Origin: Bradyrhizobium commune | GTDB lineage: Bacteria; Pseudomonadota; Alphaproteobacteria; Rhizobiales; Xanthobacteraceae | Length of the DNA: 64,000 nucleotides | NCBI RefSeq assembly: GCF_015624505.1 | Contig: NZ_CP061379.1 | Span: 6,758,001 to 6,822,000 of the forward strand | Reading direction: 5' to 3' | Part shown: positions 36,157-45,069 of the stretch, one piece after another | Position numbering within the stretch: the first letter of the stretch is position 1 | Layout of the letters: the number at the start of each line of letters is the position of its first letter | Notes under the pieces: generated by a model | Databases searched by the model: none | Told to the model about the DNA's origin: nothing | Seen by the model: the letters and a program-made list of their open reading frames with translations, nothing else | Position numbers and translations under genes: made by a program

Positions 36157-37317
36157 CTAGATGATCGCGCGCAGCGGTGATTTCCGCAGAATCAAGGCCG
36201 ACGCCGCGAAGCTGCCGATGGCCGCCAGCATGGTCAGCGAGAACGCCTTTGCGATCGCCCCCATCGGCAGCATGTGCAGGAGCAGCGCAAAGCCGATCAG
36301 GATCGGCGGATGGATCAGATAGACGCCGAACGCGTTGTCGGAAAGCCATTTGGCGACCGGCCCCTGCGCGTCGAAATAGCGGCGATAGATTGCGAGCATC
36401 ACGAGCCCCATGCCGACGCAGACCAGCGCCTCCCACAGGCACCTTCCGGCGCTGACGAGATTGAAGCCGCCGGCATAAAGCGTGGTATCGCCGCTCAAGC
36501 CGCCGCCGAACAGCACGAGCGCTGCGAACAGCGGCACCGAGAGCGCCAGCGCGCACAGCCCCCAACGGCTGCAGGACCGCTCGGCAAGCTCCGCCATCCA
36601 ATTGCCGCGATAGCCGAACGCACCCGCCGTGAACATCAGGACATATTGCGGAAAGTCGCCGGGATGGACGTTAAGCACCGAGGCGTCGGCATGCACGGCG
36701 AGGCGAACGGCAAATGTCGCTACGGCCATCGCAATAATGAACAGCACGATCGCAGTCCCGCGTGGCGTGACTGCCCATTCTCGCCACCCTGACAGGCGAA
36801 CCAAGCCATAGGCAAGCGAGAACAGGAGCAGCGCCGCGCAGAACCACATCGGGCCGGTCTCGGAGAGCCACTCGCCGTCCTGAAGATGGGTCAGCCATTG
36901 ATGGCCGAAGCCGCCTTTGCCCCAGGTCTTTGACAGGAAATACTGCGTCAGCGGGCCGATCACGAGCATGTAGAGCAAGGTCGGCAGTCCGAGCCGGATC
37001 AGCCGATCGCGGGCGAAGGCGGCAAATCCCTTCCGGTCGAACGAGGCGGCAGCGAAATAGCCGGCGATAAAGAACAGCACGGCCATGAAGAAGGCCTGAA
37101 GGAAGCTCTGGTAGATGCCGAAGGAGAGCGCGGTGCCGAAGCCCGTCGCCTGCCGGTCCACATAGTACCAATTGCCGAAGGGACTGTAGGTGTCGACCGC
37201 GTGCATGCTGAGCACGAGAATAATCATCGACCAGCGGATGTTGTCGATGAACAAGAGCCGCGAGGCCGCAGGCGCTACGGTGCTCTCCGACGTGGCATTC
37301 ACCGCAACGTCCGCCAT
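36157..37317 (-). CDS. Acyltransferase 3 family membrane protein
   Basis: A 386-residue integral membrane protein with about ten hydrophobic segments. The N-terminus has LLFIDNIRWSMIILVLSMHAVDTYSP, where His and the surrounding pattern match acyltransferase family 3 (OpgC/OafA-like), which acylates glycans or glucans. GVYLIHPPILIGFALLL is the late conserved segment. The start at 37317 is set by family length. It follows glcD by 28 nt, so it is probably cotranscribed; the functional link is unclear. Confidence 0.88.
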   Translation of the reverse strand: MADVAVNATSESTVAPAASRLLFIDNIRWSMIILVLSMHAVDTYSPFGNWYYVDRQATGFGTALSFGIYQSFLQAFFMAVLFFIAGYFAAASFDRKGFAAFARDRLIRLGLPTLLYMLVIGPLTQYFLSKTWGKGGFGHQWLTHLQDGEWLSETGPMWFCAALLLFSLAYGLVRLSGWREWAVTPRGTAIVLFIIAMAVATFAVRLAVHADASVLNVHPGDFPQYVLMFTAGAFGYRGNWMAELAERSCSRWGLCALALSVPLFAALVLFGGGLSGDTTLYAGGFNLVSAGRCLWEALVCVGMGLVMLAIYRRYFDAQGPVAKWLSDNAFGVYLIHPPILIGFALLLHMLPMGAIAKAFSLTMLAAIGSFAASALILRKSPLRAII

Positions 37318-37345
37318 GTCGCCACCATGCCAGACAGACCGGCCC

Positions 37346-38839
37346 TCAGAACCGCGGGATGTCCGGGAATGCGACCTTGCCGGCATGCACATGCATGCGG
37401 CCGAGCTCGGCGCAGCGATGCAGGGTCGGAAACACTTTTCCGGGATTGAGCAGGCCTTGCGCATCGAAGGCGCATTTCAACCGCTGCTGCTGGTTGAGGT
37501 CGATCTCGCTGAACATGTCGCCCATCAGGTCGCGCTTCTCGATGCCGACGCCGTGCTCGCCGGTGAGCACGCCGCCGAACTCGACGCAGGCGCGCAGGAT
37601 GTCGGCGCCGAAGGCTTCGGCGCGCTCGATCTCGCCGGGCTTGTTGGCATCGTAGAGGATCAGCGGGTGCAGATTGCCGTCGCCGGCATGGAACACGTTG
37701 GCGCAGCCGAGCTGGTATTTTTCACCGAGCTCACGGATGCGCGCCAGGGCCTTCGGCAGCGCGCCGCGCGGGATGGTCCCGTCCATGCAGAGATAGTCGG
37801 GCGAGATGCGGCCGACGGCGGGAAACGCAGCCTTGCGGCCGGCCCAGAACAGATTGCGCTCGGCCTCCGAGGTCGAGATCTGGCAGCTGGTCGAGCCGCA
37901 GGCATTTGCAATCGTCTCGACACGCGTGATCAGCTCATCGACCTCGACGGACGGGCCGTCGAGCTCGATGATGAGCAGCGCATCGACATCGAGGGGATAG
38001 CCGGCATGGACGAAGGCCTCGGCGGCGTGGATCGCCGGCTTGTCCATCATCTCCATGCCGCCGGGGATGATGCCGGCGCCGATGATGCGCGCGACGCATT
38101 CGCCGGCCGCCTCGACTTCGGCGAAGCCGACCATCAGCGCGCGCGCCGTCTCCGGCTTTTGCAGGATGCGCACCGTAATCTCGGTGATGACGCCGAGCAG
38201 GCCCTCGGAGCCGGTGATGACGCCCATCAGATCGTAGCCGGAATTTTCGCACCCCTTGCCGCCGATGCGCAGGATCTCGCCGCTCATCAGGACGATCTCG
38301 CAACCGAGCACGTTGTTGGTGGTCATGCCGTATTTCAGGCAGTGCACGCCGCCGGAATTTTCCGCGACATTGCCGCCGATCGAGCAGGCGATCTGCGAGG
38401 ACGGATCGGGTGCGTAATAGAAGCCGGCATGGACGACCGCCTGGCTGATCGCGAGATTGGTAACGCCGGGCTCGGTAACGACGACGCGGTTGTCGAAATC
38501 GATCTCGCGGATGCGCTTGAACTTGCCGAGCCCCAACAGCACGCCGTCTTCCAGCGGCAGCGCGCCGCCGGACAGCGAGGTACCGGAGCCGCGCGGCACC
38601 ACCTTGATACCCTGGGCGGCACAATACTTCAGAACCAGCGAAACCTGCTCGGTCGTATCGGGCAGCACCACGACCATCGGCGGCTGGCGATAGGCGGTCA
38701 GCCCGTCGGACTCATAGGCCCGCATCTCGGCCGCGCTGTCGATCACACCCTCACCTGGCACGATGGCGCGCAAGGCTGCAATGATCTCGGCGCGGCGCGC
38801 GAGCACGGCCTGGTCGCTCGCAGGCATCATGATGGCCAT
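37346..38839 (-). CDS. glcD: Glycolate oxidase subunit GlcD
   Basis: A 497-residue FAD-linked oxidase. VPRGSGTSLSGGALPLEDG and GGNVAENSGGVHCLKYGMTT form the FAD-binding site, and TGEHGVGIEKRD contributes to the C-terminal substrate site. It forms GlcDEF with the glcE and glcF products. Unusually, it is not adjacent to them: the acyltransferase and monooxygenase genes intervene. Similar proteins also oxidise D-lactate, but the GlcE and GlcF partners support glycolate. Confidence 0.92.
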   Translation of the reverse strand: MAIMMPASDQAVLARRAEIIAALRAIVPGEGVIDSAAEMRAYESDGLTAYRQPPMVVVLPDTTEQVSLVLKYCAAQGIKVVPRGSGTSLSGGALPLEDGVLLGLGKFKRIREIDFDNRVVVTEPGVTNLAISQAVVHAGFYYAPDPSSQIACSIGGNVAENSGGVHCLKYGMTTNNVLGCEIVLMSGEILRIGGKGCENSGYDLMGVITGSEGLLGVITEITVRILQKPETARALMVGFAEVEAAGECVARIIGAGIIPGGMEMMDKPAIHAAEAFVHAGYPLDVDALLIIELDGPSVEVDELITRVETIANACGSTSCQISTSEAERNLFWAGRKAAFPAVGRISPDYLCMDGTIPRGALPKALARIRELGEKYQLGCANVFHAGDGNLHPLILYDANKPGEIERAEAFGADILRACVEFGGVLTGEHGVGIEKRDLMGDMFSEIDLNQQQRLKCAFDAQGLLNPGKVFPTLHRCAELGRMHVHAGKVAFPDIPRF

Positions 38840-39094
38840 GATTTATCCTTCCGGCTCGCGCCGCACATTTGAATTGTTGCTGGCAAATCAACCACGTCTG
38901 CGACGATTTGGGTAGGCCATCCGAAAGTCCGAGCTGCGATCTTCCGCGACTTCGCTCTGGGACAAGTGGGAAATGATGAAACCTGTCATGGTTTCGTGGC
39001 TTGTCCAAGCCGAGCGGGCCATGCCAGAAATGACGGGTCCGACGATCGCCGACGAGACTAAGAGCCCCACCGGGAAAGAGACGAAGAGCACCCT

Positions 39095-39490
39095 ATGAAA
39101 AAACTGACTTTTGGCGCGCTGATGATCCTCACCGTCACTGCCACGGCCTCCAGCGCGATGGCGCAGGATGTCGCGGCCGGCAAATCGTCGTTCAACAAGT
39201 GCCTGGCCTGCCACGCGATCGGCGAAGGCGCCAAGAACAAGGTCGGCCCCGAGCTCAACGGCATCGACGGCCGCAAGTCCGGCACCGCGCCCGACTATAA
39301 TTATTCCGATGCGAACAAGAATTCCGGCATCACCTGGGGCGAGGCGGTGTTCAAGGAGTACATCAAGGACCCCAAGGCCAAGATTCCCGGCACCAAGATG
39401 GCGTTCGCCGGCGTCAAGAACGAGACCGAGATCAACAATCTCTGGGCCTATGTCTCGCAGTTCGACAAGGACGGGAAAACCAAGCAGTAA
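39095..39490 (+). CDS. Class I cytochrome c (c2/c550 type)
   Basis: A 131-residue periplasmic cytochrome. It has a signal peptide (1-23, ending SSAMA), a haem motif CLACH at 36-40, and the distal ligand Met102 in PGTKMAF. The size and motifs fit the c2/c550 group, which carries electrons from the bc1 complex to terminal oxidases or other partners. The start is preceded by a GC-poor region of 255 bp with no second gene. Which partner it serves cannot be read from the sequence. Confidence 0.92.
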   Translation: MKKLTFGALMILTVTATASSAMAQDVAAGKSSFNKCLACHAIGEGAKNKVGPELNGIDGRKSGTAPDYNYSDANKNSGITWGEAVFKEYIKDPKAKIPGTKMAFAGVKNETEINNLWAYVSQFDKDGKTKQ

Positions 39491-39508
39491 GCGCGAGGTG
39501 GGCGGCCG

Positions 39509-40492
39509 CTAATCGGCGGCCGCCTGCGCCGGAACGATTCCGTCGATCATCGTCTCGACTTCCGCCTTTACGAGCTCCGGCACGGCGTTCTGCACCATGT
39601 GGCCGAGATCGGGTAGCACGATCAGCTTGGCATTTGGGACCATCGCTGCGAACGGGCGCGCGTGGATATCGGTCTTCACGGTCTTGTCGGGCTGGCCGGC
39701 GATGATCGTCACCGGCACCTTGATCTCGCCGTAGCGGGCGACTTGCGCAGCGACCGACGCCTTCAACGTCACCAGGTCGTAGGCATTGGCGATGAACTCG
39801 CGCGGGCGCAGCAACAGCGGCGTCGCGGACTCCGTCACGAAACCGTCCGGCATCGTCTGCGGCAGGAAGACGTTGCGCGCACCGGAGTCGGTGACGAAAT
39901 AGCCCAGCGGCAGCGTGATGGTGTAGGCAAGCAGCGGGCCGATCACCGGCGTTGCAATGATCTCGTTGTAACGGCCGACGCCGCCGCGCCAGGGATGGGT
40001 GACGGGCGCCAGCATCACGAGGCCGGCGACGCGGCGCGGGTGATCGAGCGCCAGCCGCGCGCCGAGTGCACCGCTCCAGGAATGCACGACAAAGACGGCG
40101 CGATCGATCCCGAGCTTCGTCAGCGCCTCGTCGATCATCCGCGCCTGGATCTCGGGCGTCGAATCCCCTCGTCTGGCGCGCGTGCTCCAGCCGTGGCCGG
40201 GACGATCGATCAGGATGACGCGACGCTGCTTCGCGAGGAGATCGCCGAGCGGGTGCCGCATCACTTCGAGATTGGAGCTTGCGCCGTGCAGCATCACGAT
40301 CGGCAGGCCCGCCTCGCGCGGGCCGATATCGACGATGTGAAGCGTTGCACCGCCGACCTCGATCATCCGCCCCTGGGGAGGAAAAGCCCGCTGCACGGCG
40401 ACGATGCCGGCCTGCGTGACCAGCGCCAACACGACCAGCGCCGTCACGGCTGACATCACGATCATGGAGAGAGTCCGGGCAATCCAGGGCAC
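39509..40492 (-). CDS. Membrane-anchored alpha/beta hydrolase
   Basis: A 327-residue alpha/beta hydrolase with an N-terminal membrane segment (residues 9-33). The oxyanion motif is MLHGASSN, and the nucleophile elbow reads VHSWSGA, with Ser in HSW in place of the usual GxSxG glycine. The acid is probably Asp in GQPDKTVKTD, and the late His is in DLGHMVQNA. It is convergent with the cytochrome gene (18 nt). The substrate is unknown; haloalkane- or epoxide-like hydrolases share the layout. Confidence 0.85.
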   Translation of the reverse strand: MPWIARTLSMIVMSAVTALVVLALVTQAGIVAVQRAFPPQGRMIEVGGATLHIVDIGPREAGLPIVMLHGASSNLEVMRHPLGDLLAKQRRVILIDRPGHGWSTRARRGDSTPEIQARMIDEALTKLGIDRAVFVVHSWSGALGARLALDHPRRVAGLVMLAPVTHPWRGGVGRYNEIIATPVIGPLLAYTITLPLGYFVTDSGARNVFLPQTMPDGFVTESATPLLLRPREFIANAYDLVTLKASVAAQVARYGEIKVPVTIIAGQPDKTVKTDIHARPFAAMVPNAKLIVLPDLGHMVQNAVPELVKAEVETMIDGIVPAQAAAD

Positions 40493-40797
40493 ATGGCAGC
40501 TACGGGTCTTGGCAGGAGGCAGTTTCGTCTGATGGGCATCGGCGCCTCCACCGGAAATGCCGGGGCTGTGGATATGTGCATAATCTCGGCCAGCAAAAAC
40601 GCAATGAAATCAACGATCCTCCCGTGTGACACATAAGCCTCGGACCAGCTTCATGCAGTCGTCATCGCGGCTTCCATATAATCGCCACGGTCGGTTCCGC
40701 CATTTGGACGCGGGTGGGCGCCGATCCTCCTCGCAACCCCAGGGGATGCAGGAAAGGCCGGCAGGATTTGTCCTGGTTTGAACCGGAGGATTTTTCG
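40493..40797. other. Intergenic region with no gene seen
   Basis: This 305-bp divergent region separates the hydrolase and a short ORF. A CCGGAGG Shine-Dalgarno at about 40783 belongs to the latter. No convincing promoter pair, dyad or coding frame is present. Confidence 0.5.
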
Positions 40798-40980
40798 ATG
40801 AGCTTCAGATCGAACGACACCGCGATCGACGAGATCGTCGCGAGCTGCAACGGCGATTTGCGAGGTGCCGTCCGGGCGCTGCTCCTGATCAACGAGCATC
40901 TCGAGACCGAGCTCGCGAAGGCTTATGCCGCAGCAGTCGATCGTGGCCTCGCCGAACGCGGCGGCAGCGTACTGCATTAG
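40798..40980 (+). CDS. Small conserved-looking protein (60 aa)
   Basis: A 60-residue cytoplasmic protein with a good Shine-Dalgarno (GGAGG, 10 nt upstream). It is mostly helical: NDTAIDEIVASCNGDLRGAVRALLLINEHLE, followed by a short Ala-rich helix. No family is recognised. It is convergent with the next gene (2 nt apart). The ribosome-binding site and clean helical pattern support coding, though the evidence is short. Confidence 0.6.
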   Translation: MSFRSNDTAIDEIVASCNGDLRGAVRALLLINEHLETELAKAYAAAVDRGLAERGGSVLH

Positions 40981-40982
40981 CC

Positions 40983-41243
40983 CTAGTTCGTGCCGTCCTC
41001 GGCCTTCTCGTCGTCGGGCGTGGGCGCGGGACAGGCGCGGATGGTCGAGCGCGCAAGCCTCGCATCGGCCTTGGACTTGTAGGGGCCGTCGCCGAACCAG
41101 ATGTCGCCGTTGATGACCGGATTGCTGGTCACGATGTCGCATTTGCCGGTGGCGCGATTGCCGACCACCCAGAACAGTCCATCGGCGAGGCTCGCCGTCC
41201 CCGACGCCAACAGCAAGCTACCTGCAAGGATCATATGCTTCAT
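40983..41243 (-). CDS. Small secreted protein (86 aa)
   Basis: An 86-residue exported protein with a signal peptide (MKHMILAGSLLLASGTASLADG). The mature part has two cysteines (GKCDIV and IRACPAP) and a Lys/Arg-rich middle (YKSKADARLARST). It ends in an acidic tail. No family is known to me. The exported nature is the only supported statement. Confidence 0.65.
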   Translation of the reverse strand: MKHMILAGSLLLASGTASLADGLFWVVGNRATGKCDIVTSNPVINGDIWFGDGPYKSKADARLARSTIRACPAPTPDDEKAEDGTN

Positions 41244-41369
41244 GGCTGTGCTCCTGCCATGCAGAGGTAGGCCCGTGGCTGTATCGCCGATAGCCCTCGC
41301 ATCGCGACGCCTTCGATCGTGGTTAATCCACGCGCGCCACGATCGCTCGAAAGATGATCGAGTTAGAGG

Positions 41370-42008
41370 CTAGATGTCGCGGCCTTCGACCTTCTCGGTC
41401 AGCGACTTGACCTGTTCGGGAATCTTCTCGAGATGCGGATTGACGGCCAGCGCCTTGCGATAGGCCTCCAGCGCCCGCTTCTCGTCGCCGACCTCCTGCA
41501 TGATCATGCCGAGCCCTGCCAGCGCGCCGAAATGACGGGGCTCCCGGATCAACACCTCGCGGATGTCGGCGAGCGAGCGGGCATAGTCGTTCTGCATGTA
41601 ATAGAGCGTGGCACGCCGGTTCCAGGCCTCGATGTAGTCGGGCCGGAGCTTGATGACGGAATCCAGGAGCTTGATCGCGACGTCGATCTTCTGCGCGTCA
41701 ACTGCGGCCTTGGCCCGCGCCATCAACAGCGCTGCGGTGTCGCTCGGGGTCTGGAGCCAGATCGCCCAGATCCGCGCCTCGACATGCTTGGCGCTGACAT
41801 CGTCAGGCGCGGCCTTCAGCGCGCCGAACAGGAAATCCAGATTCTTGGTGCGATCGATCTTGGGCAGCTTGGCCGGCGCCTCCGGCAGCTTCTTCTGCTG
41901 CTTCGCCGACGGGGCCGGATCGTCCTGCGCCAGAGCCGGCGCGAGGCCCAAGGCGCCCAGAGCGAGGGCCAGACACAAGGTGCGCGCGAAAAGGAATCTC
42001 ACTGCCAT
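41370..42008 (-). CDS. Secreted TPR-repeat protein
   Basis: A 212-residue protein with a signal peptide (MAVRFLFARTLCLALALGALGLAPALAQ, start at 42008). Residues about 95-200 form tetratricopeptide repeats (EAWNRRATLYYMQNDYARSLADI, and HFGALAGLGMIMQEVGDEKRALEAYRKAL). TPRs mediate protein contacts; this one would sit in the periplasm. It is not next to known partners; rpmJ is 106 nt beyond its start and unrelated. Confidence 0.82.
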   Translation of the reverse strand: MAVRFLFARTLCLALALGALGLAPALAQDDPAPSAKQQKKLPEAPAKLPKIDRTKNLDFLFGALKAAPDDVSAKHVEARIWAIWLQTPSDTAALLMARAKAAVDAQKIDVAIKLLDSVIKLRPDYIEAWNRRATLYYMQNDYARSLADIREVLIREPRHFGALAGLGMIMQEVGDEKRALEAYRKALAVNPHLEKIPEQVKSLTEKVEGRDI

Positions 42009-42114
42009 GATCAAAGTCTAAACGCGCAAAGCCGCCCTTGCCAAGCAAAGGCGGCGTCAAACTCGTGTGAGACCGTGGTCTTGCGGGGCGCGCGCGGCGT
42101 CCGCGAGGGCAAGC

Positions 42115-42240
42115 TCAGCCCTGGCGAGCCTTGAAGCGGCGCTGCACCTTGTTGATCACATAAACCCGGCCCTTGCGGCGGACCAAGCGGTTGGCGCGGT
42201 GACGACCGCGCAGCGATTTCAGCGAGTTACGGACCTTCAT
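42115..42240 (-). CDS. rpmJ: Ribosomal protein bL36
   Basis: A 41-residue basic protein of the 50S subunit. [19 protein letters not shown] and [20 protein letters not shown] match the L36 form lacking the zinc-binding Cys residues, as is common in alphaproteobacteria. Start was set from length and basic N-terminus. Confidence 0.95.
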   Translation of the reverse strand: MKVRNSLKSLRGRHRANRLVRRKGRVYVINKVQRRFKARQG

Positions 42241-42450
42241 GGCAGAATCCTGAACGTTCGAAAGGCCGTGTTCGGCACTACCGTTTCGGCACGCGCGAAT
42301 GTGGCAAAATGAGATCTTTCCCGCTGGCGGACCGGCCGCCCGGGATGGGGCGGTTTCTAAGCCATGGTGGGACCGCATGTCAATGCAAACAGCCCCCCAG
42401 CCAGCAAATCCTTGAAAACAACCCCATGCACAGTAAGGAACCGGCCGTTT

Positions 42451-42891
42451 TCACAATGGAAATTCGACCATGGCCTCGCCGGTCGCGACCCCCTCCTCGT
42501 TCTGGTTCCGGACCACGACGTCGATCACGACCCAGCGCGATTTGGCGGTGACCTGCTTCGCCTTGATGATGCCGGAGGGCCGGATGGTGTCGCCGGGCCG
42601 GACCGGCTTCAGCCATCTTGTCTCGAGCCGGCGGTGGATGGCACCGGCCGGATAGGCCCAGTCGGTGATCATGCGGGAGATCAGGCCGAAATTGTTCATG
42701 CCGTGCATGATCACGCCGCCGAACTGGGTCTTGCCGAAACTGCCCTTCATGTAGTCGTCGTCGAGATGCAGCGGGTTGTAGTCGAGCGAGGCATCGCAGA
42801 ACAGGCGGATGGAGTCGCGGGACACGGCGAAACCTGGCCCTTCGATGGTATCGCCGGCGTTGAGGCTTTCAAACGTCACGGTCATGGCCAT
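42451..42891 (-). CDS. MaoC family dehydratase (R-enoyl-CoA hydratase-like)
   Basis: A 146-residue hot-dog fold protein. DYNPLHLDDDYMKGSFGKTQFGG..HGM matches the MaoC hydratase motif with the catalytic Asp and His. Such enzymes add or remove water from enoyl-CoA compounds. It starts 4 nt after the stop of the adjacent MaoC-N type gene, and the two could form one heteromeric hydratase. The amidohydrolase gene is divergent beyond that, across a 37-bp dyad. Confidence 0.88.
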   Translation of the reverse strand: MAMTVTFESLNAGDTIEGPGFAVSRDSIRLFCDASLDYNPLHLDDDYMKGSFGKTQFGGVIMHGMNNFGLISRMITDWAYPAGAIHRRLETRWLKPVRPGDTIRPSGIIKAKQVTAKSRWVVIDVVVRNQNEEGVATGEAMVEFPL

Positions 42892-42895
42892 CTCC

Positions 42896-43372
42896 TCATA
42901 TCGGCCTGATGGTCCAGCCGCGGCCGGAGCAGATCACCTCGCCCGCCTGATTGAAGAAGACATTGTCGTGAACGACGAACAGTCGCTCGCGCTTGATGAA
43001 CTTGTCGAGCGCGCGGGCCTCGAGCCGGATGACATCGCCGGGGCGCGCCGGAACATTGTAGCTCCAGGACTGCCCGGCATTGACCGTGCCCGGCGAACGC
43101 ATCCAATCGTCCGCAGGCGTGCAGGCGAACATCAGCATGATATGGATCGAGGGTGGCGCAATCAGCCCGCCGTAGCGGGTCGTCTTCGCGTAGGCCTCGT
43201 CGAAATAGAGCGGATGGGTTTCGCCGACCGACCTGCAATAGAGCGCGATCGCCTCGTGGGTGAGCGTATAGGGGATGGTCCTGCGCGGCTCACCCGGGAC
43301 GATCTCGTCCCATCCCTTGCGCGACTGCGCGTCCTTCCAAAAATCGGTCTCAAAGGCTTGCGCCTCAGCCAT
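42896..43372 (-). CDS. MaoC-type dehydratase, N-terminal-domain family
   Basis: A 158-residue hot-dog fold protein of the FAS1-like / MaoC_dehydrat_N type. The ETHPLYFDEAYAKTTRYGGLIAPP region corresponds to the hydratase helix, and DWMRSPGTVNAGQSW and RPGDVIRLEARALDK are typical strands. The start MAEAQAFETD was chosen over a longer frame because the family begins there. It is first in a two-gene unit with the MaoC hydratase. The pair may be needed together for activity. Confidence 0.85.
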   Translation of the reverse strand: MAEAQAFETDFWKDAQSRKGWDEIVPGEPRRTIPYTLTHEAIALYCRSVGETHPLYFDEAYAKTTRYGGLIAPPSIHIMLMFACTPADDWMRSPGTVNAGQSWSYNVPARPGDVIRLEARALDKFIKRERLFVVHDNVFFNQAGEVICSGRGWTIRPI

Positions 43373-43452
43373 TTTCGGCCTCCCCTTGCCTTTATTGTTG
43401 CCGAAAACAGTAGCGCAGGGACCGCCGCCCACCAATGCCCCCGTGAGGGCAC

Positions 43453-43489
43453 TTGCCAAATTCGTTATATCATATAATCAATTTGGCAA
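43453..43489. promoter_or_regulatory. 37-bp near-perfect dyad, candidate operator
   Basis: TTGCCAAATT (43453-43462) pairs exactly with AATTTGGCAA (43480-43489), and inside it TTATAT (43465-43470) pairs with ATATAA (43472-43477) around a single C. Only one mismatch breaks the whole 37-bp symmetry. It sits between the divergent MaoC pair and the amidohydrolase, 19 bp before the latter start. The AT-rich core could overlap the promoters. Confidence 0.8.
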
Positions 43490-43507
43490 CCGGTCGGGAG
43501 GACACCA

Positions 43508-44392
43508 ATGCCGAAGCTGAAGCTGCCGAATATCGACGACGTCGTCGCCATCGACATCCACACCCATGCCGAGGAGCCCTGCGGCTGCCATGCCGACGAC
43601 GGCTATGACGACTTCCAGGCGCAGATGGCGGAGTATTTCAAGTCGCCCAACAAGCATCCGCCGACCGTGCCGGAGACCGCGGCCTATTACCGCTCCAAGA
43701 ACATCGCCGCCGTGATCTTCCCGGTCGACGCCGAACGCGAGACCGGCTTCCGCCGCTACAACAATTACGAGATGATCGAGGCCGCCTCCGACCATCTCGA
43801 CGTCCTCATCCCCTTCGTCTCGATCGACCCGCACAAGGGCAAGCTCGGCGCACGCGAGGCGCGCAAGCTGATCGAGGACTACGGCGTGCGCGGCTTCAAA
43901 TTCCATCCGACCATGCAGGGTTTTTACGCCAACGACCGCATGGCCTATCCGCTCTACGAAGAGATCAACAATGGCGGCGCGATCGCGCTGTTCCACACCG
44001 GCCAGACCGGCGTCGGCTCCGGCATGCCCGGCGGCATGGGCATGCGGCTGAAATATTCCAACCCGATGTACATGGACGACGTCGCGGCCGATTTCCCCGA
44101 CCTCAAGATCATCCTCGCCCACCCTTCCTTCCCCTGGCAGGAAGAGGCGCTGTCGGTCGCGACCCACAAGCCGAACGTCTATATCGACCTCTCGGGCTGG
44201 TCGCCAAAATACTTCCCGCCGATCCTGGTGCGCTACATCAACTCGATCTTGCAGGACAAGATGCTGTTCGGCTCGGACTGGCCGGTGATCACGCCGGACC
44301 GCTGGCTGTCGGACTTCGCCAAGATCGAGATCCGCGACGAGATCCGGCCGAAGGTGCTGAAGGCGAACGCAAGGAAGCTGCTGGGGATCTAA
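43508..44392 (+). CDS. Amidohydrolase family protein (ACMSD-like TIM barrel)
   Basis: A 294-residue metal-dependent hydrolase or decarboxylase of the amidohydrolase-2 group. The metal site is clear: HTH at residues 18-20, GFKFHPT, ILAHPSFPW and FGSDWPV with Asp near 257. Members act on small aromatic or ring-cleavage acids. A GGGAGG lies before the ATG. The dyad upstream and the divergent MaoC hydratases suggest a shared catabolic unit; the substrate is not deducible. A decayed copy of its 3' part is at 49351-49412. Confidence 0.88.
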   Translation: MPKLKLPNIDDVVAIDIHTHAEEPCGCHADDGYDDFQAQMAEYFKSPNKHPPTVPETAAYYRSKNIAAVIFPVDAERETGFRRYNNYEMIEAASDHLDVLIPFVSIDPHKGKLGAREARKLIEDYGVRGFKFHPTMQGFYANDRMAYPLYEEINNGGAIALFHTGQTGVGSGMPGGMGMRLKYSNPMYMDDVAADFPDLKIILAHPSFPWQEEALSVATHKPNVYIDLSGWSPKYFPPILVRYINSILQDKMLFGSDWPVITPDRWLSDFAKIEIRDEIRPKVLKANARKLLGI

Positions 44393-45069
44393 ATCTGGGA
44401 TTTGGCCGTTGCCAAACCGGCGGCCATGTCCTTGACCTTTGCCCAAGTTGTCGCCCTGAACGATGGACGGTTTTCCGCGCGTGCGAGCCAATTGACCAGC
44501 TTGGAGTGCTTCGCCGTCAGTTCGTGCCATTCCGGCGTTTGCGCGAAGAAATCGAAGTGCGGCGCGACCATCAGATCAGCCAGACTGATGTTGTCTCCGC
44601 CGAACCAATCCGCCTCGCCAAGCAGGCGCGCCAGCTCGGTGAATACAACATGCGCGCGCGGCATCGCCTCAAGCACCGCGTCCTCGTCGGTCGGCTGCCC
44701 GAATAGCAACGGCCGAATGACGCGCTGGAACGTGATGATGTTGCCGCAGCCCTGGAAGAGATACCAGTCGACGATGTTCATCACCTGGTCCATCCGCGCC
44801 GCCGCTCTGGGATCGGCCGGTGTCAGCGCGGGCTGCGGCAGAACACGGTCGAGATAGCGCAGCACGGCCTGGGTTTCGTAGACCGAGAACGCGCCATGAT
44901 CGAGCACGGGCATGCGGCCGAACGGATGGCGCGAGAGATGCTCCGGCTGCCGTGATGTCCCGGGCTGGAGCGCGACAAGCCGCCAATCGGCGCCTTTCTC
45001 TTCAAGCGCAGCCATGGCAGCGCGGGCATACGGACTGCCCGGCGTGGCGTGAACGACAAACTCCGACAT
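44389..45069 (-). CDS. Glutathione S-transferase family protein
   Basis: A 226-residue GST. The thioredoxin-like N-terminal half has TPGSPYARAAMAALEEKGADW, GRMPVLDHG and YETQAVLRYL (glutathione-binding segments); the C-terminal helical half has GDNISLADLMVAPHFDFF. Many rhizobial GSTs detoxify electrophiles. It overlaps the amidohydrolase by 4 nt tail to tail. The nearby LysR and old yellow enzyme genes fit an electrophile-response neighbourhood. Confidence 0.9.
   Translation of the reverse strand: MSEFVVHATPGSPYARAAMAALEEKGADWRLVALQPGTSRQPEHLSRHPFGRMPVLDHGAFSVYETQAVLRYLDRVLPQPALTPADPRAAARMDQVMNIVDWYLFQGCGNIITFQRVIRPLLFGQPTDEDAVLEAMPRAHVVFTELARLLGEADWFGGDNISLADLMVAPHFDFFAQTPEWHELTAKHSKLVNWLARAENRPSFRATTWAKVKDMAAGLATAKSQI

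Noticed and set aside
37190..38872. 560-codon plus-strand frame opposite glcD
   Set aside because: Composition typical of antisense noise; glcD has complete FAD motifs on the other strand.
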